Shown here piece after piece: positions 1 through 6,717 of a stretch of DNA of 7,621 nucleotides. The DNA is taken from positions 1 through 7,621 of the forward strand of contig CAMGDK010000068.1 of assembly GCA_946042285.1 (NCBI GenBank). Direction: 5' to 3'. The notes under the pieces are model-generated. The model ran no database searches, was not told where the DNA came from, and worked only from the letters and a program-made list of their open reading frames with translations. The DNA comes from an uncultured Clostridia bacterium (GTDB lineage Bacteria; Bacillota; Clostridia; Oscillospirales; Acutalibacteraceae). Positions within the stretch are counted from its first letter, which is position 1; every line of letters starts with the position of its first letter. Both the position numbers and the translations under genes were made by a program.

Positions 1-24
1 CTCGGAGATGTGTATAAGAGACAG
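1..24 (+). other. Nextera/Tn5 adapter remnant (sequencing artefact)
   Basis: Bases 6-24 are exactly the 19-bp Tn5 mosaic end AGATGTGTATAAGAGACAG. The preceding CTCGG is the tail of the Nextera read-2 adapter. This is library-preparation sequence, not genome, and any signal upstream of base 25 (for example the -35 box of greA) is lost. An inverted copy of the mosaic end lies at the other end of the window. Confidence 0.97.
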
Positions 25-27
25 ATA

Positions 28-33
28 TATAAT
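28..33 (+). promoter_or_regulatory. possible -10 box upstream of greA
   Basis: A perfect TATAAT lies 45 bases before the greA start codon, which would put transcription start near base 40 and leave a short leader. The matching -35 position falls inside the adapter, so it cannot be examined. The surrounding sequence is AT-rich and a chance match is quite possible. The true promoter may also lie further upstream. Confidence 0.3.
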
Positions 34-77
34 AAGTCATTAAATATTGAATAACAAACTGCGAAGGAGTTTTTATT

Positions 78-545
78 ATGGCAACAAAGACATTTAAAAT
101 GACAGCACAGGGTAAGGCAGAGCTTGAAAAGGAGCTTGACACCCTTAAAACCGAAGGTAGAATTGATATAGCTGAAAAGCTTAAGGTTGCCCGTTCATAC
201 GGTGACCTTTCGGAAAACAGTGAATACGATGAGGCAAAGTCCGAGCAGGCTAAAATTGAGGCTCGTATCAGCGAGCTCGAATATCAGCTTGAGCATGCAG
301 TTATCATTGACACTGCCGATAAGGATGTTGTCAGCATGGGCTCAAGAGTTAAGGTTGTAAGACTCAGCGACAACGCCGAGTACACATTCGACATTGTCGG
401 CTTTGCACAGTCAAATCCGTCAGAGGGCAAGATTTCGGACGAGAGTCCGGTAGGTCTTGCACTTGTCGGTGCAAAGAAGGGCGATGTTGTATCTGTTGAA
501 GCGCCTATTGGTGTTCTTGAATATAAAATTGAGTCAATCGACTGA
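78..545 (+). CDS. greA: transcription elongation factor GreA
   Basis: GreA enters the secondary channel of RNA polymerase and stimulates cleavage of backtracked transcripts. The 155-residue length is normal for the family (about 157). Residues 1-77 form the N-terminal coiled coil. Its tip carries GDLSENSEY at 42-50, in which D43 and E46 match the acidic pair (D41/E44 in E. coli) that helps hold the catalytic Mg2+. Residues from about 86 to the end form the FKBP-like C-terminal domain, with the typical SPVGLALVGAKKGDVVSVEAP block near 123-143. The ATG is preceded by GAAGGAG at 63-69 with 8-nt spacing, an ideal start. lysS follows after 32 nt, a pairing common in Bacillota and suggesting co-transcription. 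Nothing is missing from the protein, and the identification is secure. Confidence 0.97.
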   Translation: MATKTFKMTAQGKAELEKELDTLKTEGRIDIAEKLKVARSYGDLSENSEYDEAKSEQAKIEARISELEYQLEHAVIIDTADKDVVSMGSRVKVVRLSDNAEYTFDIVGFAQSNPSEGKISDESPVGLALVGAKKGDVVSVEAPIGVLEYKIESID

Positions 546-577
546 TTTGATAAACTCGTAGAAATTGAGGTTGGATT

Positions 578-2416
578 ATGGCAGGAAAATTTGAAATCAC
601 AAAGGCAGCCGACGACAGCTTTAGCTTTGAGCTTTTTATTGACGATAAGTCAGTGGGCAGGAGTCCTGTTTTTGACAAAGAGGATGCTTGCAAAAGAGGC
701 GTAAAGGCTGTTAAGAAGAATAGCAGAATGAAGGTTCAAAACGCTATTGCAGGCGACGAGGAAAAGACAAATCCTAAATATCTTGTCGAAGAGGTTGACG
801 GCAAGGTTAAGTTCACCCTGTTTTTACAGACAGGTGCTGTTGCACTTGAGGGTGAGGCAGGCAGCGAGGCAGAGGCTCTCGAAATTATCGAAAAAATAGG
901 TAACAATGCAAACGCCGCACCTATGCAGACGGCAGAGGTTGTTCTCAGTGAAAACGAGCTTAAGCAAATAAGAATTAACAAGCTTGTTGAGCTTCAAAGG
1001 GCAGGCAAGGATCCGTTTGAGATTACAAAGGCTACACAAACTCATTTTTCAAAGCAGATTATTGATAGCTTTGATGAGCTTGAGGAAAAGAGTGTGTCAA
1101 TCTGCGGTCGTATCATGGCTTGGAGAGATATGGGTAAGGCAAACTTTATCGTTCTTCAGGACAGAGAGGGCAAAATTCAGTGCTATGTTCGCATGAATGA
1201 CATCGGCGAAGAGGAGTATAAGGAGTTTAAAAAGTGGGATCTCGGCGACATTGTTCAGGTTGACGGCTTCGTTTTCAAGACAAGAACGGGCGAGATTTCG
1301 GTTCACGCGCAGAAGATTACGCTTCTTTCAAAATCACTTTTGCCATTGCCTGAAAAATTCCACGGCTTAACCGATACAGACACAAGATACAGAAAGAGAT
1401 ACCTTGACATGATAATGAATCCCGATGTTATGGACGCATTTCTTAAGCGTTCAAGAATTATCTCTTCAATTAGGGATTATCTTGATAATTTAGGATTTAT
1501 TGAGGTTGAAACACCAATTCTCAACACAATCGCAGGCGGTGCCGCTGCAAGACCGTTCATTACTCACCACAACACTCTCGATATGGACATGTACTTAAGA
1601 ATAGCAACAGAGCTTTATCTTAAGAGGCTTATTGTCGGCGGTATGGAAAGAGTATATGAAATCGGCAGAAACTTTAGAAACGAGGGCATGGATGTAAGGC
1701 ACAATCCTGAATTTACATGTATTGAGCTTTATCAGGCATATACAGATTACTACGGCATGATGGATATTGCCGAGAATATAATCAGAAATGCTGCAAACGA
1801 GGTTTGCGACGGCAATCTTCACATAACATTTAACGGCACTGAGATTGACCTTGAATCACCGTTCAAAAGACTTACAATGATTGATGCCGTTAAGGAATAC
1901 AGCGGAGTTGATTTCTCCGAATTTATGAGCGACAACGAAAGGGCTTGCGCTCTTGCAAAGGAAAAGGGAATTGAGATTGCACCGGGCAAGGCAACATGGG
2001 GTGACATTCTCAACTCATTCTTTGAGGAATTTGTTGAAGAAAATCTCACTCAGCCAACATTCATTATGGATTATCCGGTTGAGGTTTCACCTCTTACAAA
2101 GAGAAAGCCTGACTGCCCTGTGCTTACAGAGCGCTTTGAGTTGTTTATTCTCGGCGGTGAGTACGGCAACGCTTATTCAGAACTTAACGATCCTATCGAC
2201 CAAATGGAGCGCTTCCAGGCGCAGATGAAGCTTCGTGAGGCAGGCGACGACGAGGCAAACATGATTGATAACGATTTTGTTACCGCACTCGAATACGGTA
2301 TGCCTCCGACAGGCGGTCTCGGTATCGGTATCGACCGACTTGTTATGCTTCTTACAGACAGCTATTCAATCCGCGATGTATTGTTGTTCCCAACGATGAA
2401 GCCTATAAAAGAATAA
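578..2416 (+). CDS. lysS: lysyl-tRNA synthetase, class II, with N-terminal YegP-like tandem extension
   Basis: This cytoplasmic enzyme charges tRNA-Lys using ATP. From about residue 123 the protein is a full-length canonical class II LysRS (490 residues). An OB-fold anticodon-binding domain spans about 172-250. Motif 1 includes FIEVETP at 307-313. Motif 2 is GRNFRNEG at 363-370, with R367 and E369 contacting ATP and lysine, followed by HNPEFT at 375-380. Motif 3 is GLGIGIDRL at 580-588. The first ~122 residues are extra. Residues 4-49 resemble the YegP/DUF1508 fold repeat, with FEI, FSFELF, DACKRGV and a KKN ending. Residues 67-111 look like a second, diverged copy, with KYLV, VKFTLF and EIIEKIGNNA. 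A basic cluster (K39 to K52) could touch RNA, but that is inference. The start ATG has TGAGG at 566-570. An internal ATG at 923 lacks a ribosome site, so the long form is the likely product. Confidence 0.96.
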   Translation: MAGKFEITKAADDSFSFELFIDDKSVGRSPVFDKEDACKRGVKAVKKNSRMKVQNAIAGDEEKTNPKYLVEEVDGKVKFTLFLQTGAVALEGEAGSEAEALEIIEKIGNNANAAPMQTAEVVLSENELKQIRINKLVELQRAGKDPFEITKATQTHFSKQIIDSFDELEEKSVSICGRIMAWRDMGKANFIVLQDREGKIQCYVRMNDIGEEEYKEFKKWDLGDIVQVDGFVFKTRTGEISVHAQKITLLSKSLLPLPEKFHGLTDTDTRYRKRYLDMIMNPDVMDAFLKRSRIISSIRDYLDNLGFIEVETPILNTIAGGAAARPFITHHNTLDMDMYLRIATELYLKRLIVGGMERVYEIGRNFRNEGMDVRHNPEFTCIELYQAYTDYYGMMDIAENIIRNAANEVCDGNLHITFNGTEIDLESPFKRLTMIDAVKEYSGVDFSEFMSDNERACALAKEKGIEIAPGKATWGDILNSFFEEFVEENLTQPTFIMDYPVEVSPLTKRKPDCPVLTERFELFILGGEYGNAYSELNDPIDQMERFQAQMKLREAGDDEANMIDNDFVTALEYGMPPTGGLGIGIDRLVMLLTDSYSIRDVLLFPTMKPIKE

Positions 2417-2451
2417 TAACGAAATTCCACTTAACAAAGAAGGTATTAAAA

Positions 2452-4113
2452 ATGAGATCAGATTTAATCAAGGAGGGCCCGTCAAGAGCTCCTCACCGTT
2501 CACTTCTCAGAGCTCTCGGTATCGACGAGCTTGAAATGAAAAGACCGTTCGTGGCAGTAGTAAACTCAAAGAGCGACTACATTCCCGGTCACATGCATCT
2601 TGACAAGATTGCAGAGCAGGTTAAAGCAGGTATCCGCAACGCAGGCGGTGTACCGTTTGAGTTCAATACAATCGGTGTTTGCGACGGTATCGCAATGAAT
2701 CACAGGGGTATGAAGTATTCTCTTTGTTCAAGAGAGCTTATTGCTGACAGCATCGAGGTTATGCTTACAGCTCATCCTCTTGATGCAATCGTATTTATTC
2801 CAAACTGTGACAAAATTGTTCCGGGCATGCTTCTTGCTGCTTGCAGACTCAATCTTCCGTGTATATTTATCAGCGGCGGTCCAATGCTTCCCGGTAAGAG
2901 TACGGAAACTACAAGCAGAATCGGTCTTTCGGAGCAATTTGAGTATGTAGGTGCTAACGCAGTCGGCAAAATGAGCGAAGCAAATCTTGAAAGCTGTGCA
3001 TTTACTGCCTGCCCGACATGCGGCTCATGCTCAGGCATGTACACTGCAAACTCAATGAACTGCCTTACGGAGACAATCGGTATGTCGCTTCCGGGCTCCG
3101 GTACAATTCCGGCAGTTATGAGCGCAAGACTCCGCCTTGCTAAAATGGCAGGTGAAAGAGTTATGGACCTGCTTAAAGAGGACATTAAGCCAAGTGACAT
3201 CATCACAGAGAAGGCTATTGAAAATGCAATGAGAACCGATATGGCTATCGGATGCTCAACAAATACAATTCTTCACCTTACTGCTATTGCTCATGCGGCA
3301 GGTCACGATATTGATCTTGCTCAGCTTGACGCCTATGGCAGAAAAACACCGCAGATTTGCAAGCTCAACCCTGCATCATCTGTATTTATCACAGACCTTA
3401 ACGATGTGGGCGGTATTCAGTCTGTTATGAAGGAGCTTTCAAAGGGCGGAATGATTAACACAGATTGTCTTACGGTTAACGGCACGGTTGCAGACAGAAT
3501 TGCTGCTGCTCCCGATGCTGACGGCGATATTATCCGCAGGCTTGATAATCCGTTTTCGGCAGACGGCGGTATCGCTGTTCTTACAGGTAATCTTGCCGAG
3601 GACGGCGCCGTTGTTAAGAAGGGTGCAGTTGCTCCCGAAATGATGCAGCATAAAGGACCTGCAAAGTGCTACAACAGCGAGGAAGAGGCTATTGCCGCTA
3701 TCAATGGCGGTAAGGTTGTTGCAGGTGATGTTGTTGTTATCAGATATGAGGGACCGAAGGGCGGTCCAGGTATGAGAGAAATGCTCTCTCCGACATCGGC
3801 AATCATCGGTATGGGCCTCGGCTCATCGGTTGCATTGCTTACAGACGGTCGTTTTTCAGGCGCTACAAGGGGCGCATCAATCGGTCATGTCAGCCCTGAG
3901 GCTGCAATGGGCGGTACAATCGCACTCGTTGAGGACGGCGATGAAATCGAAATTGATATTCCTGCAAGAGTATTAAAGGTTAATGTTTCGGATGAGGTTC
4001 TTGCACAGAGAAGGTCAAGATGGACACCTCCTGTTCAGGAGCTTACAGGCTATCTTAAGAGATACGCTCAGCATGTAACAAGCGGTGCAAAGGGCGCTGT
4101 TTTTGAGGACTGA
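2452..4113 (+). CDS. ilvD: dihydroxy-acid dehydratase
   Basis: IlvD dehydrates 2,3-dihydroxy-isovalerate and 2,3-dihydroxy-3-methylvalerate to the 2-keto acids that become valine, leucine and isoleucine. It is a cytoplasmic iron-sulfur enzyme. The 553-residue chain is complete and shows the IlvD/Edd family blocks: CDG at 77-79 (D78 a Mg2+ ligand), NCDKIVPGML at 118-127 (C119 cluster ligand, K121 the expected carbamylated lysine), CPTCGSCSGMYTAN at 187-200 (C193 cluster ligand) and DGRFSG at 465-470 with the proposed catalytic S469. G46 in IPGHMHL occupies the position of the first cluster Cys of [2Fe-2S] enzymes, so this is probably the oxygen-sensitive [4Fe-4S] type, as in E. coli. AAAGAAGG at 2436-2443 precedes the ATG by 8 nt. 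No other ilv gene is adjacent. It sits 35 nt after lysS and 13 nt before the pseudo-sortase gene. A sugar-acid dehydratase of the same family is possible but less likely. Confidence 0.93.
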   Translation: MRSDLIKEGPSRAPHRSLLRALGIDELEMKRPFVAVVNSKSDYIPGHMHLDKIAEQVKAGIRNAGGVPFEFNTIGVCDGIAMNHRGMKYSLCSRELIADSIEVMLTAHPLDAIVFIPNCDKIVPGMLLAACRLNLPCIFISGGPMLPGKSTETTSRIGLSEQFEYVGANAVGKMSEANLESCAFTACPTCGSCSGMYTANSMNCLTETIGMSLPGSGTIPAVMSARLRLAKMAGERVMDLLKEDIKPSDIITEKAIENAMRTDMAIGCSTNTILHLTAIAHAAGHDIDLAQLDAYGRKTPQICKLNPASSVFITDLNDVGGIQSVMKELSKGGMINTDCLTVNGTVADRIAAAPDADGDIIRRLDNPFSADGGIAVLTGNLAEDGAVVKKGAVAPEMMQHKGPAKCYNSEEEAIAAINGGKVVAGDVVVIRYEGPKGGPGMREMLSPTSAIIGMGLGSSVALLTDGRFSGATRGASIGHVSPEAAMGGTIALVEDGDEIEIDIPARVLKVNVSDEVLAQRRSRWTPPVQELTGYLKRYAQHVTSGAKGAVFED

Positions 4114-4126
4114 TTGAGGTTTTTGT

Positions 4127-4765
4127 ATGCATAGTGAAGATAATAAGCACAAGCATTATGAAAAAAGCATCACTAAAGAGTATTTATTAAGGGCGTTACT
4201 GTTTACCCTTATCGCTTCGGCATTGGCAGCAGCTGTTATGATTGCGGCATTTAAGCCGGTATGCAGTGTTGTACATAAGGCTGAGGCGGCTTTGTCCATG
4301 ACTGTCAGGGATCTTGAGATTAGCGGTAATGATGAAATTGTGCCGATCGAAAAAAAGTATCCGTGTGCCAAAATCGCACAGCTTGTTTGCGAGGATAAGG
4401 GTATAAATGTACCTGTTTATTACGGCTCAAACAGAGTGTCGCTTGGCAGCGGTGTCGGCTTGTCCTCAAAGCATTCGTGCTTTGGTAATGATGATATTAC
4501 GGTAATCGGCGGATATGACGAGGCTTGCTTTGCCGCACTTAAGCTTGTTAAAGCAGGTGATACAATTACCGTAAATACTGCTAACAGCAAAATAATCTAT
4601 CGCATCAGTAATGTTGTTTATGACAGCAAGTCAAGCCCAAGCTTTGAAAGAGAAGGAAATCAGCTTATTTTATACTCAATGTTTTCCGATTTTTCAGAGC
4701 ATGCAGATGAATGCTTTTATGCTGTTGCCGAAAAAATGAGCGAGGAGGCTGTTGATAATGAGTAG
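4127..4765 (+). CDS. membrane-anchored sortase-fold protein lacking catalytic residues (pseudo-sortase)
   Basis: The 212-residue protein has one N-terminal membrane helix (about 19-42) after a charged cytoplasmic start, then an extracytoplasmic domain that follows the sortase pattern block by block. These blocks are INVPVYYG at 93-100, GSGVG at 107-111, ITVIGGYDEACF at 124-135, LVKAGDTITV at 140-149, IIYRI at 156-160, NQLILYSMF at 178-186 and ECFYAVAEK at 195-203. In active sortases the third block reads like IAGH, the sixth like LVTC, and the last like RFVVxA. Here the His is Y130 (TAT), the Cys is M185 (ATG) and the Arg is C196 (TGC). All three transpeptidase residues are therefore replaced while the scaffold stays intact. 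The protein cannot be expected to anchor proteins or build pili by the known chemistry, and a binding or scaffold role is inferred. The start has TGAGG at 4115-4119. The stop overlaps the next gene by 8 nt, so the two are translationally coupled. No frameshift is present. Confidence 0.8.
   Translation: MHSEDNKHKHYEKSITKEYLLRALLFTLIASALAAAVMIAAFKPVCSVVHKAEAALSMTVRDLEISGNDEIVPIEKKYPCAKIAQLVCEDKGINVPVYYGSNRVSLGSGVGLSSKHSCFGNDDITVIGGYDEACFAALKLVKAGDTITVNTANSKIIYRISNVVYDSKSSPSFEREGNQLILYSMFSDFSEHADECFYAVAEKMSEEAVDNE
4742..4748 (+). promoter_or_regulatory. ribosome binding site fixing the start of the 4-TM gene
   Basis: GAGGAGG lies inside the 3' end of the pseudo-sortase gene. It is 9 nt before the ATG at 4758 but only 3 nt before an in-frame TTG at 4752. 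The ATG is therefore the better start. Confidence 0.8.
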
Positions 4766-5609
4766 GCCGAATCACGATACACGAAATAGCGAAAGAGTAA
4801 GGGGATTTATGTCCTTTTTGATTTTTGTGTTTATTCTTTTGCTTGGATTTTCGAGCTGTGCAAGGAGTGTTTTCTTAAACACTCAAAGAATTCAAAATTC
4901 ATTTACCGATTTTAATTATGTGTGCTCGTTTGAGAATGATATAAATGACTATGCAAACGATTTATTCGTTAAAAACGGCTTGGGCACGGATTCCATCGAC
5001 AGTGTTTTAGATTATGATTTTTGTTATCGCATTATCGATGAATATACTTGTGCAAGCCTTGGCATCGGCTCTTACTCACAGTCAACGGCACAGTCAACCA
5101 TTGAAGAAAAGCGTGATGAAATTAAAGCGCTTATAAAGGCAGAGGTTAAAAAAACCTCTCAAAAGTATAATGACAAAGCAGCAGATTCGATTGCCGATAA
5201 TATTTGCACTTATATCGGCAACGAATTGAATATTAAGGGGATGGACAAGCTAAAGGCGGCATTAGGCGCAGGCAAGATTGCTTCTGTTGCAGGCGTTGGA
5301 GTCTCGGCTTTGTTTGTTGCGGCACTGGGCTTGATTACTTATTTTGTCGGCGCGAAGAGTTATAGGTCATTGAGGGCTATTTCCGTTTCGTTTTTATCTG
5401 CCGGATTCACAAATTTTGTAATGTCCCTTATGGCGACGATAGTATTCAAATTGAAATCTGTTGATATTTATCCTGTTTATCTTCAAAATGCGTTAATGAA
5501 GCATGTTAACGAATGTATAAATAGTGTTGCCTTTTGCGGCTTGTGCTTTATTATTGTATCTCTTACTATCAGCAGTATTGTGTGGAAGTTGAAGAGAAAA
5601 GGGAAATAA
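4758..5609 (+). CDS. four-helix membrane protein of unknown function with large extracytoplasmic loop
   Basis: I do not recognise this 283-residue protein. Hydrophobic segments lie at about 16-38, 174-198, 207-231 and 252-277. The N terminus (RNSERVRG), the turn between helices 2 and 3 (AKSYRSLR) and the C terminus (KLKRKGK) are basic, so by the positive-inside rule both ends are cytoplasmic. Residues 39-172 form one extracytoplasmic domain, rich in Asp, Asn, Tyr and Ser, with a charged helical part near 114-145. Several cysteines (C56, C89, C98, C150) lie in that loop and could pair. The layout differs from an ABC-2 permease, which has six helices and no such loop. It overlaps the pseudo-sortase gene by 8 nt and is followed after 14 nt by an ABC ATPase, so it may be the membrane partner of one or both. 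That is inference from position. The coding assignment itself is strong. Confidence 0.85.
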   Translation: MSRPNHDTRNSERVRGFMSFLIFVFILLLGFSSCARSVFLNTQRIQNSFTDFNYVCSFENDINDYANDLFVKNGLGTDSIDSVLDYDFCYRIIDEYTCASLGIGSYSQSTAQSTIEEKRDEIKALIKAEVKKTSQKYNDKAADSIADNICTYIGNELNIKGMDKLKAALGAGKIASVAGVGVSALFVAALGLITYFVGAKSYRSLRAISVSFLSAGFTNFVMSLMATIVFKLKSVDIYPVYLQNALMKHVNECINSVAFCGLCFIIVSLTISSIVWKLKRKGK

Positions 5610-5615
5610 AGGTGG
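5608..5615 (+). promoter_or_regulatory. ribosome binding site fixing the start of the ABC ATPase
   Basis: AAAGGTGG overlaps the stop codon of the preceding gene and stands 8 nt before the ATG at 5624. The reading frame is open back to 5534, but the upstream part encodes no conserved ATPase sequence and lies inside the preceding gene. Confidence 0.8.
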
Positions 5616-5623
5616 TGCTTTAT

Positions 5624-6652
5624 ATGGATAAGGATGTTGCTATTTCCTTAAATAATGTAACAATGTCCTTTACTCTCAGTAAAGAAAAGGTTGATAACCT
5701 TAAGGAATATATGATAAAGCTTATAACACATAAGCTCGAATACAATAAGTTTCACGCTCTTAAAAATGTCAGCTTTGAGGTTAAGAAGGGTGAGCATCTT
5801 GCTATCATGGGACTTAACGGTGCCGGCAAAAGTACACTTTTAAAAACAATTGTCGGCGTTTATAAGCCGACAGAGGGTACTGTTGAAAAAAGCGGTGTTG
5901 TTGCTCCGCTTCTTGAGCTTGGTGCTGGCTTTGATCCAAATTATTCAGGCAGGGAGAATATTTATCTTTACGGTGCCATTCTCGGCTACGACAGGGATTA
6001 TATTGCTTCTAAGTATGACGAAATAGTTGAGTTTTCGGAGCTTGGTGATTTCATAGAGGTTCCTGTTAAAAACTATTCATCAGGCATGAAGGCTCGTCTT
6101 GGCTTCTCAATAGCGACTGCTGTTGAGCCTGACATTCTTATTCTTGACGAGGTGCTTTCTGTCGGTGACGCAGGCTTTAAAAAGAAGAGTCTTGCAAAGG
6201 TTAAGTCGCTTTTTGATAACGGTGTAACCGTTTTGTTTGTATCTCACAGTGTAAATCAGGTTAGAGCAATTTGCGACAAGGGTATTCTTCTTGAGCATGG
6301 CGAAATTATCGCTCAAGGCGATATTGAAAATGTAATTGATGTTTATGAGTCAAAGACAAAGCCGTCTGTCCCGGAAATCGATAACGGCATTTACAATCTT
6401 TCAAACGTAAGAGGTCTTTATTCCGGATGGGGAGCTAAAAACCCGAGAATAAGATTTGAGGATGCGGATTATCCCGATAAGAGATTTCTTTGTGAAAAGG
6501 AAGGAAATGCTTATTTAATTCCGGGTGCAAAGATAGAGATTATTTCTACAAAGATGCTTCCGAGCGGTAACCTCTGGGCAGAAACTCCAAGCGGCTATTT
6601 GTGCATTTGGCAAAGAAATAAAAATAAATTGTATATTGAAACACAGCTTTAA
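5624..6652 (+). CDS. ABC transporter ATP-binding protein, polysaccharide/teichoic-acid export type (TagH/Wzt-like)
   Basis: This is a cytoplasmic ATPase of the subfamily that powers export of teichoic acids, O-antigens and other lipid-linked glycans. The 342-residue chain has Walker A GLNGAGKST at 63-71, signature YSSGMKARL at 151-159, Walker B ILILDE at 171-176 (D175, catalytic E176), D-loop SVGD at 179-182 and switch His H208. Two features are diagnostic of the TagH/Wzt group: the long insert between the first strand and the ALKNVSFEV block (about 18-53), and LLELGAGFDPNYSGRENI at 96-113 in the Q-loop region. After about 244 comes a ~100-residue C-terminal part, with LIPGAKIEII and LWAETPSGYLCIW segments. 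It is beta-rich in appearance and possibly SH3-like, as in TagH, or a glycan-recognition domain as in Wzt. I cannot decide between them. No ABC-2 permease is adjacent. The immediate upstream neighbour is the four-helix protein, 14 nt away. Confidence 0.92.
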   Translation: MDKDVAISLNNVTMSFTLSKEKVDNLKEYMIKLITHKLEYNKFHALKNVSFEVKKGEHLAIMGLNGAGKSTLLKTIVGVYKPTEGTVEKSGVVAPLLELGAGFDPNYSGRENIYLYGAILGYDRDYIASKYDEIVEFSELGDFIEVPVKNYSSGMKARLGFSIATAVEPDILILDEVLSVGDAGFKKKSLAKVKSLFDNGVTVLFVSHSVNQVRAICDKGILLEHGEIIAQGDIENVIDVYESKTKPSVPEIDNGIYNLSNVRGLYSGWGAKNPRIRFEDADYPDKRFLCEKEGNAYLIPGAKIEIISTKMLPSGNLWAETPSGYLCIWQRNKNKLYIETQL

Positions 6653-6660
6653 GCTAAATT

Positions 6661-6698
6661 ACCCTGACTTAATTTTGTATCAAAATTTATGTCAGGGT
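6661..6698 (+). terminator. probable intrinsic terminator after the ABC ATPase
   Basis: The sequence folds into a two-tier hairpin. ACCCTGAC (6661-6668) pairs with GTCAGGGT (6691-6698), a small TT/TAT internal loop follows, then AATTTTG (6671-6677) pairs with CAAAATT (6681-6687) around a TAT loop. GTTTTGTT follows at 6699-6706, an interrupted T-tract, so termination may be partial. It begins 8 nt after the ATPase stop. It would separate the upstream genes from the phosphoesterase, which then needs its own promoter or read-through. Confidence 0.75.
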
Positions 6699-6717
6699 GT
6701 TTTGTTGGGGATGAATT

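Noticed and set aside
2772..3206. 144-codon open frame on the - strand.
   Set aside because: It lies wholly inside ilvD, has no recognisable motif, and reflects the codon use of the real gene. The same holds for the other antisense frames across lysS, ilvD and the ABC gene.
4752..4757. TTG start two codons upstream for the 4-TM protein.
   Set aside because: The GAGGAGG site is only 3 nt from the TTG but 9 nt from the ATG at 4758.
4127..4765. Pseudo-sortase as a decayed pseudogene.
   Set aside because: There is no stop or frameshift, scaffold residues are kept, and the downstream gene is translationally coupled. The changes are confined to the catalytic positions as far as I can align them.
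4845..4865. Possible lipoprotein lipobox (GFSSC) at the end of the first helix of the 4-TM protein.
   Set aside because: Phe at -3 is a poor fit to the usual Leu/Val/Ile, and the protein has three more membrane helices. A plain transmembrane anchor is the simpler reading.
5534..5623. A 30-residue N-terminal extension of the ABC ATPase.
   Set aside because: It would overlap the preceding gene by 76 nt, has no conserved content, and the ATG at 5624 has its own ribosome site.
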